Below, one piece after another: positions 35,191 to 43,650 of a stretch of 64,000 nucleotides of DNA; positions within the stretch are counted from its first letter, which is position 1; every line of letters starts with the position of its first letter. Below the pieces are notes generated by a model. It did no database searches. It worked only from the letters and a program-made list of their open reading frames with translations, and was not told the DNA's origin. The position numbers and the translations under genes were made by a program. This stretch comes from Actinomycetes bacterium (GTDB taxonomy: Bacteria > Actinomycetota > Acidimicrobiia > Acidimicrobiales > Ilumatobacteraceae). Where the stretch lies: positions 558,001 through 622,000 of the forward strand of contig JAIOPC010000014.1 of the NCBI GenBank assembly GCA_021414085.1, given 5' to 3'.

Positions 35191-36108
35191 CTAACGCCGC
35201 TTCAGTATCTGCAGCGCCAGCGCTTCGGCAGGTCCAAGACCGATGCCAAGTGGAGTGGCCCGAAAGACCTGGCGATGCAGGTACGCATCGGCGGTGGCGT
35301 CGAACTCGATTGGCTGTGCGATGCCGACGAGGTCCACAGGCTCGATGGGAAACTCGGTCCACCTCGCGCGACGTCGCGTGTGCGTGCCACCGCTGTAACC
35401 GCGGTACGTGATCAGGTTGCGGTTGGGGCTCAGGCAATAGCCGTCGTGACTCCAAATCGATGCGATCCACCGGTAGGCCCACGACGAGATGCGACCGTGT
35501 CGAGCAAGAGCGAAGTTCTGCTTCCAACGAATGGCGGCTGTTCGCGATTGCAGAACCTCGGACAACTCGGCGATGCTGCAGTCGCTGCCCCACGTCAGCT
35601 TCGGGTCGTAGTGCTGCCAGGCGCGCCGCCACGTAGCCCACGCGAACGACTCGGGCACGCGCGAGAGTCGGGCAGTGGCGGCCGGGTTGGACAACTTGTC
35701 GTGGGGCACGACGTTGTAGCCCGACACGTGAAAGACCTCAGGCCGATCCTCGAACGCTTGCAGCGCCCGCGTCGCGAACTCGACGAATTGGGGGCCGACA
35801 CCAACGTCGTCCTCGATGACGATCACGGACTCGAACTCGTCGAGCACCCACGAGACCGCCTCCGGCACCGCGCGCTCCAGACCGAGATTGGTGTCGCGGA
35901 TCAGGGTGTCTACATCGGCGGTCCAGTCGATGCGTTCGACGGCAGCACGAGTCTCGCCGACTCGACGCGGGTCGTCGGGATGAGTGGCTCTCGGGCCATC
36001 GATCGCGATGCGAACGATGGGTGGCGACGTCATTCGCAACGATTCGATGAGATCGATGATGCGCTCTGGCCGATTGAACCCGAGAAGCAGCACCGGAATG
36101 GACCCCAT
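35191..36108 (-). CDS. GT-A type glycosyltransferase, HlpA-like
   Basis: 305 aa. PVLLLGFNRPERIIDLIESL and the acidic VIVIEDDVGVGPQFVEF motif (metal-binding EDD) are seen in HlpA-like and GnT-I-related glycosyltransferases; FHVSGYN and WATWRRAW follow. No membrane helix. TAGCGT lies 9 nt before the ATG. Stop is directly next to the fucose synthase stop. Donor unknown; GDP-fucose is one possibility from proximity. Confidence 0.7.
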   Translation of the reverse strand: MGSIPVLLLGFNRPERIIDLIESLRMTSPPIVRIAIDGPRATHPDDPRRVGETRAAVERIDWTADVDTLIRDTNLGLERAVPEAVSWVLDEFESVIVIEDDVGVGPQFVEFATRALQAFEDRPEVFHVSGYNVVPHDKLSNPAATARLSRVPESFAWATWRRAWQHYDPKLTWGSDCSIAELSEVLQSRTAAIRWKQNFALARHGRISSWAYRWIASIWSHDGYCLSPNRNLITYRGYSGGTHTRRRARWTEFPIEPVDLVGIAQPIEFDATADAYLHRQVFRATPLGIGLGPAEALALQILKRR

Positions 36109-36117
36109 TTCGATCGA

Positions 36118-36123
36118 ACGCTA
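36118..36123 (-). promoter_or_regulatory. -10 box TAGCGT for the HlpA-like gene
   Basis: Minus-strand TAGCGT, 9 nt before ATG 36108, divergent to TAACCT at 36136. Confidence 0.5.
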
Positions 36124-36135
36124 GCGCAGGCCCTG

Positions 36136-36141
36136 TAACCT
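36136..36141 (+). promoter_or_regulatory. -10 box TAACCT for the zinc-ribbon methyltransferase operon
   Basis: TAACCT, 9 nt before GTG 36151. Confidence 0.5.
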
Positions 36142-36150
36142 CGGCACGCT

Positions 36151-36990
36151 GTGAGGACTGGTGCAGAGTGTCCATTGTGCGGATCGGCAACGAGCGCAAC
36201 TCTCGCGTACGAGGTCGCTGGTGGCCACCACGCAGACCTGCGGCGCTGTCAGTCGTGCGCTTTTCTATTCGTCGCCGACCCAACGTGGTTGGCCGGATCG
36301 TTCTCATCGGAACTGAACCGCATGGATGTCGGTTCCGTCGACCGTTCCTTGCTCGTCGCTTCGTTCGTGTGCGGCATGCTCGGTCGTCGATCGTCGCGTG
36401 CGTCGTGGAAAGTCCTCGACGTCGGTGGTGGCGACGGCCTGCTCACGAGGGTGCTGCGCGACCACGGAGTGGACTGTCGGTGGACCGATCCGTACTGCGA
36501 ACCAGCCTTCAATGTTGGTCCGCCGGCTTCCGAAGTCGTCCGGTTCGATCTCGCAGTCATGGGTGAGGTGGCGTTGCACTTGGTCGATCCGATGAGTTCG
36601 TTCCGCGAGGTTCTGGCGCGGGCGGATCGGCTGTTGTTCACCGCGGTGGTGCCCCCTGCCGAGGTGAGTGCCGACTGGTGGTATCTGATGCCATCGACTG
36701 GGCAACACGTCGCGTTCTATCCGCTCACCGCAATTGCTGAAATCGCGCGGCGTCTCGACGCCGACTGGTGTAGCGACGGGAAGTTCTTCCATCTCTTATC
36801 GACGAAGGGCATCAGCCGTTCGCTGCGTCGCCGCGTCAAGCGACGCGAACTCAGCCTTCTCGCGGCCGAGATGTACGATGTACTCGGCCTGATTGATCGA
36901 GCGCGGGGTCGGCAGCGGTCGCTCACCGAACACGACCAGGCTGCGGTCGAGGCCGCACTGCGCGACCAGCGGGAGAAATCTGATGACTAA
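36151..36990 (+). CDS. SAM methyltransferase with N-terminal zinc ribbon
   Basis: 279 aa. CPLCGS at 7-12 and CQSCAF at 33-38 form a four-Cys zinc ribbon; VLDVGGGDGLL is motif I and FDLAVMGEVALHLVDP stands at motif IV. This arrangement is like sugar C-/O-methyltransferases of the Methyltransf_23 group. The downstream GT8 gene overlaps by 8 bp, and a WxcM-like gene overlaps that, so three genes form one operon. Confidence 0.8.
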   Translation: MRTGAECPLCGSATSATLAYEVAGGHHADLRRCQSCAFLFVADPTWLAGSFSSELNRMDVGSVDRSLLVASFVCGMLGRRSSRASWKVLDVGGGDGLLTRVLRDHGVDCRWTDPYCEPAFNVGPPASEVVRFDLAVMGEVALHLVDPMSSFREVLARADRLLFTAVVPPAEVSADWWYLMPSTGQHVAFYPLTAIAEIARRLDADWCSDGKFFHLLSTKGISRSLRRRVKRRELSLLAAEMYDVLGLIDRARGRQRSLTEHDQAAVEAALRDQREKSDD

Positions 36991-37945
36991 TCAGCGCCTG
37001 ATGTACACCGCGGCCGATGTCAATTACCTGCTGCAGGCACAGGTCTTGCTGCGGTCGCTCAGTGCAACCCAGAACGCGGCGCTGCATCTGATTGTGTTTG
37101 GCTCGGGTTGGACACCTGAGCAAGAACAGCAACTCGTCGCGCAGGCGACGGGGCACGTGACGACCGAGATCCGCCCAGTCGACCCCGAGCGTCACCGTGC
37201 GATTCGGCTTACCAACAACTTCCCGCTCGCAACTGCCTACAACGTCTTGGCACCGATGAACGAACTCCCCACCGGCAAGCGCGCTCTCTATGTCGACGCC
37301 GATGTGGTCGTGCGCCGCGATCTCGCCGAGTTGTTCTCGATGGAGACGAAATTTCCAGTAGGTGCCGTGATCGACGCGCATATCTCGCTGATGGGCATTC
37401 CATCAATGTGGCGGCCGTGGCGGGAAGAGTCGGTCGACCCGACGGTGCCATATCTCAACACTGGTGCGCTTCTGGTGGACGTCGACAGGTGGAGAGCGGA
37501 GCGTCTCACTGAGCGCATCGTCGAATACCTCGAACGCTACGACCTGCCGTGCGTCGATCAGGATGCGATCAATCTGGTTCTGCGCGGCGGCTTCGATCGT
37601 TTGCGCCCGGCGTTCAATTCGATGCCGTATCACCTGATGAAATTGCTGCGCAACGCCGACCTGATCGAGTCCGAAGCCGACATCGCAGAAAGTATGGTCG
37701 ACCCCGCCATCATCCACTTTCATCGCTCGTTTCTCGGTAAGCCATGGGCATACCGATGCACTCATCCGGCCCGACACTTGTGGACCGAATTGGCCAGTGC
37801 GGCTAACCCAAAGTGGCGTCGCTCGGTCGATGCGATGGGAGCCGCTCGCGGATTTGCTGCACACAAGGCGCGGATGTCCGTGCTCGATGAGCGCGCCACT
37901 GCGATGCGCTCGTTGTCGCTAGTCCCCGCAGGGGGAGCGCAATGA
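36983..37945 (+). CDS. GT8 family glycosyltransferase
   Basis: 320 aa from ATG 36983. MYTAADVNYLLQAQVLLRSL is the GT8 opening, LYVDADVVVRRDL has the metal-binding D-x-D, PYLNTGALLVDVDRWR and DQDAINLVL follow, and IIHFHRSFLGKPW holds the C-terminal His-x-His-type motif. A retaining transferase of galactose or glucose in known members. Overlaps genes on both sides. Confidence 0.87.
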   Translation: MTNQRLMYTAADVNYLLQAQVLLRSLSATQNAALHLIVFGSGWTPEQEQQLVAQATGHVTTEIRPVDPERHRAIRLTNNFPLATAYNVLAPMNELPTGKRALYVDADVVVRRDLAELFSMETKFPVGAVIDAHISLMGIPSMWRPWREESVDPTVPYLNTGALLVDVDRWRAERLTERIVEYLERYDLPCVDQDAINLVLRGGFDRLRPAFNSMPYHLMKLLRNADLIESEADIAESMVDPAIIHFHRSFLGKPWAYRCTHPARHLWTELASAANPKWRRSVDAMGAARGFAAHKARMSVLDERATAMRSLSLVPAGGAQ

Positions 37946-38340
37946 ATCGAAACGGACAGCAACCAGCGCTTGGCAGCTTCCCGGTTCACCGCGACCCTCG
38001 CGGTGCTCTCGGCGTCGCCGAGTTTGCTGGATTGCCGTTTCAGCCGCAGCGGATGTTTTGGATCTTCGACGTCGCTGCCGACGAGACTCGCGCCAACCAT
38101 GGTCATCGAGTGTGCGAGCAATTGGTCTTCGTGCAGCAAGGCTCGGTGACTGGCTTCACGGTCGATGCCGATCGCGCCCGATTCGACTTTTCGCTGTTGC
38201 CTGGGCAATGGGTGTACGTGCCGGTACGGCATTGGCTGCAGATCAACACGTTTGCGCCGGGTTCGTTGGTCGGTGTGTTGGCGAGTCATCCCTTCGACGC
38301 GGACGAGTACATCGACAGCCCTGACGACCTCGATACCTGA
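37942..38340 (+). CDS. WxcM/QdtA-like cupin, sugar 3,4-ketoisomerase
   Basis: 132 aa cupin. HRDPRGALGVAEF, MFWIFDVAADETRANHGHR, CEQLVFVQQGSVTGF and GQWVYVPVRHW are characteristic of FdtA/QdtA/WxcM proteins, which shift a 4-keto group to C3 on dTDP-6-deoxyhexoses before amination. ATGA overlap with the GT8 gene. The convergent aminotransferase at 38359 is the natural next enzyme. Confidence 0.85.
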   Translation: MNRNGQQPALGSFPVHRDPRGALGVAEFAGLPFQPQRMFWIFDVAADETRANHGHRVCEQLVFVQQGSVTGFTVDADRARFDFSLLPGQWVYVPVRHWLQINTFAPGSLVGVLASHPFDADEYIDSPDDLDT

Positions 38341-38358
38341 GATCGCAACCGCGGTGCG

Positions 38359-39456
38359 TTAGAGCGACGCGAGTGCTGCTGTGACCTGATCGACCTCGTC
38401 GTCTGACATTCCCGGAAAGCACGGCAGCGTCAGGATGCGGTCGATGAGCCAGTCGGTGTTGGGAAGATCTGCGGCCGGCACTAACCCCAGCCAGCCAGGC
38501 TGGCGGTGGTCGGCAATTGGATAGTGAATGCCGGTACTCACTCCGGCCGCAGCGAGCCGATCGACATCGCCAGCACGGTCGTGCGTAACCATGACGGCCA
38601 GATGCCCGACGTATTTCGTGCTGTCGTCGCTGAGCATGTAGCGCTGTCCCGTCATGGCTGAGGCATACCGCGCGACGATCGCTCGCCGTCGTTCGTTCTG
38701 CTCGTCGAGTTCCGCTTCTGCCTCGAGCAGCACCGCGGCTTGGATTTCGTCGATTCGAGAGTTGATGCCGCCAGGAACCGTTACCTCGTAGCGCGTGCCC
38801 CACCCGTACTGCGCCAACTGCGCGACGCGTTGATGCACCTGCGGGTTGGCGCTGACAACTGCGCCACCGTCGCCGAAGGCACCGAGATTCTTCGTGGGAT
38901 AGAAACTGAGCGTGGCGACATCGCCGAAAGCGCCAACCGGCCGCCCATCGACCGACGCTCCCATCGACTGCGCGCAATCTTCGATCAGGATCACGCCTCG
39001 CTGGGCGCACAGTGACTTGATCGCTTGCACCTCGCCAGCGAGGCCGTAGAGATGAGTCAGCACCACTGCCTTGATGCTGGGCTGATCGTCGAGCATTTGC
39101 TGAAGGGCTTCGCACGACATTTGTGCGGTGAGAGGATCGATGTCGACAAAGATCGGATGGGCGCCAACGCGAAGTGCCGCCCCAGAGGTGTAACCGCCAG
39201 CGTTGGCCACTGTCGCCACGCCGTGCCCGGCTTCGATTCCGACAGCTCGCAGAGCCAGGTAGAGCGCATCGGTGCCGTTGCCCACGGCCAAAACGGAACG
39301 ACCCTCGAATCGGTCTGAGAGGCGCTGTTCAAGTGCGGTAGTGAAGCGGCCCTTGAGGAACGATCCACGGTCGATGATGTCGGCCACGGCTCGCAGAATG
39401 TTTGCTGCGGTCGATGCGTCGGTGCGCGACAGGTCGTTTAAGGGGATTTGAGCCAC
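38359..39456 (-). CDS. DegT/DnrJ/EryC1 sugar aminotransferase (QdtB/FdtB-like)
   Basis: 365 aa. IPLNDLSR start, VGNGTDALYLALRA for PLP phosphate, LIEDCAQSMGA with the ring Asp, and SFYPTKNLGAFGDGG with the PLP Lys. The FYPTKNLGA version is common in 3-amino sugar enzymes such as QdtB and FdtB. With the adjacent ketoisomerase it should make a dTDP-3-amino-3,6-dideoxyhexose; RmlA/RmlB are not in the window. GTG 39456 has TAGACT 6 nt upstream. Confidence 0.88.
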   Translation of the reverse strand: MAQIPLNDLSRTDASTAANILRAVADIIDRGSFLKGRFTTALEQRLSDRFEGRSVLAVGNGTDALYLALRAVGIEAGHGVATVANAGGYTSGAALRVGAHPIFVDIDPLTAQMSCEALQQMLDDQPSIKAVVLTHLYGLAGEVQAIKSLCAQRGVILIEDCAQSMGASVDGRPVGAFGDVATLSFYPTKNLGAFGDGGAVVSANPQVHQRVAQLAQYGWGTRYEVTVPGGINSRIDEIQAAVLLEAEAELDEQNERRRAIVARYASAMTGQRYMLSDDSTKYVGHLAVMVTHDRAGDVDRLAAAGVSTGIHYPIADHRQPGWLGLVPAADLPNTDWLIDRILTLPCFPGMSDDEVDQVTAALASL

Positions 39457-39462
39457 GGTCGC

Positions 39463-39468
39463 AGTCTA
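39463..39468 (-). promoter_or_regulatory. -10 box TAGACT for the aminotransferase
   Basis: Minus-strand TAGACT, 6 nt before GTG 39456. Only 10 bp separate it from the plus-strand box at 39479. Confidence 0.6.
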
Positions 39469-39478
39469 TGGACCCCGA

Positions 39479-39484
39479 TAAGGT
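39479..39484 (+). promoter_or_regulatory. -10 box TAAGGT
   Basis: TAAGGT, 7 nt before ATG 39492; it favours this ATG over ATG 39468. Confidence 0.55.
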
Positions 39485-39491
39485 TCATCAG

Positions 39492-40334
39492 ATGAAGCCG
39501 GCGACACGAGATCGCATCCTTAAGTCGCGACTGCTGCCATTCATCGTCTTTCCGCTCAGGCTGCGGACCGCTGTCAAACAAGTTCTGTCGACGGCGTGGA
39601 CCGTCACTGTTTGGCTGGTGAGGAGTCGTGAGTTCGCGAACTACTCATACGCGCTGACCCCGATGAATCGCGAACAGCTGGCGTGGTTTGTTTCCGGGAT
39701 CACGTCTCGGCCTGTCGCAGAGGTCGAGGGCTACTTCGCGGAACTCGAGGCAGATGGAGCGTTGCTGACTCATGTCGAAACGCGACTTACCGCAGCGCGC
39801 CGCCGCCGCGAGTTCGACAATCAAATCTCGTACGGCCGTCGGCTGGGCTGGTATGCACTCGTTCGGATTCTTCGGCCAGCGGTCGTTGTCGAGACTGGAA
39901 CCGAGAAGGGCCTCGGATCGGTGGTCTTCGCTGCTGCCCTCATGCGCAACGGCGCGGGTCGGCTGGTGACGATCGACATCGAGGCGTCATCGGGCCTGAT
40001 CATCGCCGAGCCGTACGCCTCAGTCGTGGAGCAGCGCATCGGAGACTCAGTGGTTCTACTGAAAGAGTTCGGTGAGCCCATCGACCTTTTCCTTCACGAC
40101 TCCGATCACTCTCGCGAACACGAGTACGCGGAGTTTGTGGCCGCCGAGCAATGGCTGACCGGTGGCGCGTTGGTGCTGTCGGACAATTCGCATAGCACCG
40201 ATGCACTCGCGCAATGGTCACGGGCGACTGGCCGCCAGTTCACCTTCTTTCAAGAACGCCCCGAACAGCACTGGTATCGGGGCGCCGGCATTGGTGCGTC
40301 TCTGGCGCTCGACTCGCAACAGGTGACCTCATGA
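39492..40334 (+). CDS. Class I methyltransferase, CmcI/TylF-like region
   Basis: 280 aa. VVETGTEKGLGSVVFAAAL is motif I, VTIDIEASSGLI the second strand, IDLFLHDSDHSREHEYAEF the metal/substrate acidic cluster, and LVLSDNSH follows. Resembles cephalosporin hydroxylase-type (CmcI) methyltransferases with an N-terminal basic amphipathic helix (MKPATRDRILKSRL). ATGA overlap with the UDP-glucose dehydrogenase gene. Confidence 0.75.
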   Translation: MKPATRDRILKSRLLPFIVFPLRLRTAVKQVLSTAWTVTVWLVRSREFANYSYALTPMNREQLAWFVSGITSRPVAEVEGYFAELEADGALLTHVETRLTAARRRREFDNQISYGRRLGWYALVRILRPAVVVETGTEKGLGSVVFAAALMRNGAGRLVTIDIEASSGLIIAEPYASVVEQRIGDSVVLLKEFGEPIDLFLHDSDHSREHEYAEFVAAEQWLTGGALVLSDNSHSTDALAQWSRATGRQFTFFQERPEQHWYRGAGIGASLALDSQQVTS

Positions 40335-41611
40335 CAAGGCTCGCAATCATCGGCACTGGTTACGTCGGACTCACCACTGGCGTGTGCTTTGCGCACCTTG
40401 GGCACGATGTGGTCTGCGCCGACGTGGACGTCGACAAGGTCGCTCGGCTCAATCGCGGTGAGGTTTCCATCGTCGAGCATCGGCTCGACGAACTTCTTGC
40501 CGAGGGTTTGCGCAAGGGCAATCTGCGTTTCGTGGTGGGTGCTGCGGCAGCTGTGACTGATGCAGAGATCGTCTTCCTCTGTGTGCCGACGCCACAGGGC
40601 GAGGATGGTTCGGCCGACCTCAGCTACGTGGAAGCGGCCTCCGCGCAAATCGCCAAGGCCCTTGCCTACGAAGCGATTGTGGTCAACAAGTCAACTGTGC
40701 CTGTTGGCAGCACGCGCGTCGTCGAGAGAGTGCTGCAACGACCCGACGTGCGCGTCGTCAGCAACCCTGAGTTTCTTCGCGAGGGTTCAGCAGTCGACGA
40801 CTTCCTGAAACCGGACAGAGTCGTAGTCGGCTGCGAAGATAATGCGGCAGCGGTCGCGGTCGCAGCGCTGTACGACGCAATCCGCCCACACGTCATCATC
40901 ACTGACCCGGCTTCGGCGGAAACGATCAAGTACGCCGCGAACGCGTTTCTTGCTACAAAGCTCAGCTTTGTAAACGCCATCGCCGCGATCTGTGAGGGCG
41001 TCGGTGCCGACGTTGACGACGTAATGGTGGGTATTGGTTACGACAAGCGCATCGGCAGCGAGTTTCTGCGTCCGGGTCCGGGTTGGGGTGGGAGTTGCTT
41101 CGGCAAGGATTCGCGTGCGCTGTTGAACATCGCCACTAATGCTGGCTATCGGTTTGATCTGTTGTCCGGTGTCATCGCAGTAAACGACGAGCAGTTCGAT
41201 CGCGTGACCGACAAGATTCGAGTCGGTGCCGGCGGTTCACTCAAGGGCGCGACCATTGCTGTGTGGGGTCTCACCTTCAAAGCGCGCACCGATGATCTGC
41301 GCGACTCGCCTTCGATCTCGATTATCAACAGGCTCCTCGCACAGGGTGCGAGGGTCCAGGCCTTCGACCCCACTGTGGCCGCCATCAAACCTGGTGTGCC
41401 CGCCGACGTCGTGATTCATGAGAATGTCGTCAGCGCGACAGCCGATGCCGATGTGCTGGCAGTGCTGACCGAGTGGGACGACTTCCGATGGACAGCGCCT
41501 GCCGATGTTGCGGCGGTAATGAAGGGCCGCCACGTGGTCGATGGGCGCAATCTGCTCGATCGCGCAGCGTGGCAACATGCCGGCTTCACGCATGTCGGCA
41601 TCGGACGATGA
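40331..41611 (+). CDS. ugd: UDP-glucose 6-dehydrogenase
   Basis: 426 aa. Rossmann start IIGTGYVGLTTGVCFAHLGH, STVPVGST, NPEFLREGSAVDDF, the central helix with YAANAFLATKLSFVN, and GPGWGGSCFGKD with catalytic Cys256; KARTDDLRDSPS in the C-terminal NAD/UDP domain. Oxidises UDP-glucose to UDP-glucuronate using 2 NAD. Its product can feed the UDP-xylose synthase-like enzyme at 55723. ATG 40331 overlaps the previous stop. Confidence 0.94.
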   Translation: MTRLAIIGTGYVGLTTGVCFAHLGHDVVCADVDVDKVARLNRGEVSIVEHRLDELLAEGLRKGNLRFVVGAAAAVTDAEIVFLCVPTPQGEDGSADLSYVEAASAQIAKALAYEAIVVNKSTVPVGSTRVVERVLQRPDVRVVSNPEFLREGSAVDDFLKPDRVVVGCEDNAAAVAVAALYDAIRPHVIITDPASAETIKYAANAFLATKLSFVNAIAAICEGVGADVDDVMVGIGYDKRIGSEFLRPGPGWGGSCFGKDSRALLNIATNAGYRFDLLSGVIAVNDEQFDRVTDKIRVGAGGSLKGATIAVWGLTFKARTDDLRDSPSISIINRLLAQGARVQAFDPTVAAIKPGVPADVVIHENVVSATADADVLAVLTEWDDFRWTAPADVAAVMKGRHVVDGRNLLDRAAWQHAGFTHVGIGR

Positions 41612-41613
41612 AG

Positions 41614-41619
41614 TAGATT
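41614..41619 (+). promoter_or_regulatory. -10 box TAGATT for the coiled-coil pair
   Basis: TAGATT, 7 nt before GTG 41627, just after the ugd stop. Confidence 0.5.
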
Positions 41620-41626
41620 CGATCGA

Positions 41627-41890
41627 GTGGGACGACGTCAAGCGCTCGACTCGATCAACCACCGCCTCGCTTTGTTGGACGTGGTCGCCCACCAAGTTGC
41701 CCTCATTGAGGAGCTGAACGCCCGACTGCTGGCCCTCGAGGATCGACTGTGGCGGAATCAGGTAGACCAGGTGTCGATGGAGGCGTTGTCGGCGAAGTTG
41801 CAGGAGATGGCAATCGCGATGGCTAACCGGCTGGAAGTTACCGAGCAGCGACTGAACGACGTCTCCGAGCAGCTCGCCGGCCGGAAGTAG
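41627..41890 (+). CDS. Small coiled-coil protein, tandem copy A
   Basis: 87 aa, largely helical, with LALLDVVAHQVALIEELNAR and NRLEVTEQRLNDVSEQL heptads. It aligns without gaps over the first 40 residues with the next gene: M-x-R-R, RLA, ALIE, NAR and ALE/ALA recur at the same positions, and TEQRL recurs near the end. No known family. Its position after ugd and before a run of glycosyltransferases suggests a scaffold or chain-length role (inference). Confidence 0.65.
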   Translation: MGRRQALDSINHRLALLDVVAHQVALIEELNARLLALEDRLWRNQVDQVSMEALSAKLQEMAIAMANRLEVTEQRLNDVSEQLAGRK

Positions 41891-41899
41891 TTGAACAGA

Positions 41900-42163
41900 A
41901 TGCGGCGTCGCATGTCGCTTGCCGACATTGACCAGCGCCTCGCTGCGATCGAATCCGTCAACGCGCACGCCGCCCTGATCGAGCAGGCCAACGCGAGGGT
42001 CGTCGCACTGGCTAGCCAGCGGTTCCAGATGCGCATCGACCTTGTCGTGCTGGCTTCCAATCTCCAGTTAGTGGCGAATGTGACCGCGCAACGGCTCGAG
42101 GGTACTGAGCAACGGCTCGACCAAGTCGCGAAGCAACTCGCCGCGTTGTCAGGCGCGGACTGA
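41900..42163 (+). CDS. Small coiled-coil protein, tandem copy B
   Basis: 87 aa from ATG 41900, chosen because it then matches copy A in length and N-terminus (MRRRMSLADI against MGRRQALDSI). A TTG at 41891 is possible. RLAAIESVNAHAALIEQANAR and RLEGTEQRLDQVAKQL are predicted coiled coils. Starts 9 bp after copy A ends. The 3' end overlaps the convergent GT2 gene by 15 bp. Function unknown. Confidence 0.62.
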   Translation: MRRRMSLADIDQRLAAIESVNAHAALIEQANARVVALASQRFQMRIDLVVLASNLQLVANVTAQRLEGTEQRLDQVAKQLAALSGAD

Positions 42164-42916
42164 TCGTTTGGCGAGTTCGTTCGCCCACTTGTCGACAAAG
42201 CGCGTGTGGTTTTCGTGGGAGAGTTGTTGTGCCGAGCCGTCTGCATCGGTATCGGTTCGTGAATGTTGCACGCACACGGTTGGCTCCAACCAGGTTTCCC
42301 AACCGGCGGCAGCGAGCGAGAACGCCAGATCGACATCTTCGAAGTAGGCAAGCCGATAGCGCCCGTCGAACCCTCCGACATCGGCGAACGCTCGCTTCCG
42401 GACGAGCAAGCACGCCGCCGATGCGTAGTCCACGCGATGTGGCTGGCGGTTGGCCAACTCGGTGACTTGATGGGTCCAACCCTGTGCATCGACGCGCGAC
42501 CCTGCCTCGCGGATTGAACCATCGCGATGCAAGAGCACCGGTGACACAGCGCCGACGCGGGTGTTATGCAGGAGTTCCAGCAGAGGCGAGATCCACCCGG
42601 GGCCGACCATGAGGTCGGGGTTCAACAAACACAAAACGTCCGCCCGAGCCAAGTCCGCCGCCTGATTCATGGCTGGTCCGAATCCCAGATTCGTGGAGTT
42701 GGCTACAAACGTGATGCCGGCTGTCGAGATGCGTACAAGCGCGCCGGAACCGTCCGGAGACGCATTGTCAATCACGATCACCTCAATCGCGACAGTTGTG
42801 TGTTGGGCCAACGCGGCGAGGGCGACAAGGGCATCGGTCCCGCCCCGATGAAGCACCATCAAAATCGAAACGACTGGATCGTCGGTGGGTGGGAGTCTGA
42901 CTACGGCGGGGGTCAC
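42149..42916 (-). CDS. GT2 glycosyltransferase, rhamnosyltransferase-like
   Basis: 255 aa. VSILMVLHRG, VIVIDNASPDGSGAL, NLGFGPAMNQA, LLNPDLMV (metal-binding N-P-D) and YFEDVDLAFSLAAAGW are typical of WbbL/rhamnosyl-type GT2 enzymes that extend surface polysaccharides. The GTG start overlaps the stop of the upstream gene (GTGA). Part of a three-gene operon with 42913-43650 and 43647-43892. Confidence 0.88.
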   Translation of the reverse strand: MTPAVVRLPPTDDPVVSILMVLHRGGTDALVALAALAQHTTVAIEVIVIDNASPDGSGALVRISTAGITFVANSTNLGFGPAMNQAADLARADVLCLLNPDLMVGPGWISPLLELLHNTRVGAVSPVLLHRDGSIREAGSRVDAQGWTHQVTELANRQPHRVDYASAACLLVRKRAFADVGGFDGRYRLAYFEDVDLAFSLAAAGWETWLEPTVCVQHSRTDTDADGSAQQLSHENHTRFVDKWANELAKRSVRA

Positions 42917-43650
42917 TTTGTGTCGCCATCGGTGAGCTTGGGCTTGGCGTGGTCGGGTCGGTGGCGCTCAAGCCAACGCTGCTTCCAGAGCGGGGGTTGA
43001 TCGCCGTTCCAATTCGACATGAACGGGTCGGCGCGCTCGCGGTAATAGCGGTCTTCCTCCGACAGGTTCGACGAGTCCACGTACCAGGGAAGATGGCGCG
43101 CCAAGTAAGGGGCGCCGGTTCTGACAGCGGGCGAGTCGCTGTGACGACGCATCGGTCGGTACAACGCGAAGGTGGTGTCGATCGGAGCGGCGTACAACCC
43201 CGGCTCGATCGGGCGTTCCCAGAATTGCGTCTCCCATGCAACGACATCGGCGGCAAGTGCGTAACGCTCGGGTAGGTCATCGATCCGCAAACCGAAGCCA
43301 GCCTTGTGGAGGTCGAGATGGCGGTCCAGAATCGATCGGAAGTAGTCGAGTGCGTCGAGTGGGCACTCGTCGTCAGGCACGACGTCGGGGTCGGTGACCA
43401 CGAAGTACCGGTTTCGTGCGACGCGTTGAATGGTTCCAGTGAGCCACGGCGCGCGGCTTCCCCAGTTGCGTCCGGAACGGACAACCCGGTGTTCGGTCGT
43501 CGAGAGAAACTCGACGAGTGGGGGATAGGTCGAGTCGTTGTCGATCAGCCAAATCTCACGCTGGTTCACACGATCCAACCAGTTGAGCAGTGTTTGCAAA
43601 GGTTCGAGGCGGTCGCGAAGGCTGATGAAGATTGGATACTGCTCCGTCAC
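42913..43650 (-). CDS. GT-A-like glycosyltransferase, unusual type
   Basis: 245 aa from GTG 43650, which overlaps the stop of the preceding small gene (GTGA). YPIFISLRDRLEPLQTLLNW starts the fold, EIWLIDNDSTYPPLVEFL follows, and YFVVTDPDVVPDDECP has an acidic D-P-D in place of D-x-D. LPWYVDSSNLSEEDRYYRE near the end. Similar to small GT2-related enzymes found with sugar methyltransferases, but I do not recognise a specific activity. Confidence 0.75.
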   Translation of the reverse strand: MTEQYPIFISLRDRLEPLQTLLNWLDRVNQREIWLIDNDSTYPPLVEFLSTTEHRVVRSGRNWGSRAPWLTGTIQRVARNRYFVVTDPDVVPDDECPLDALDYFRSILDRHLDLHKAGFGLRIDDLPERYALAADVVAWETQFWERPIEPGLYAAPIDTTFALYRPMRRHSDSPAVRTGAPYLARHLPWYVDSSNLSEEDRYYRERADPFMSNWNGDQPPLWKQRWLERHRPDHAKPKLTDGDTK

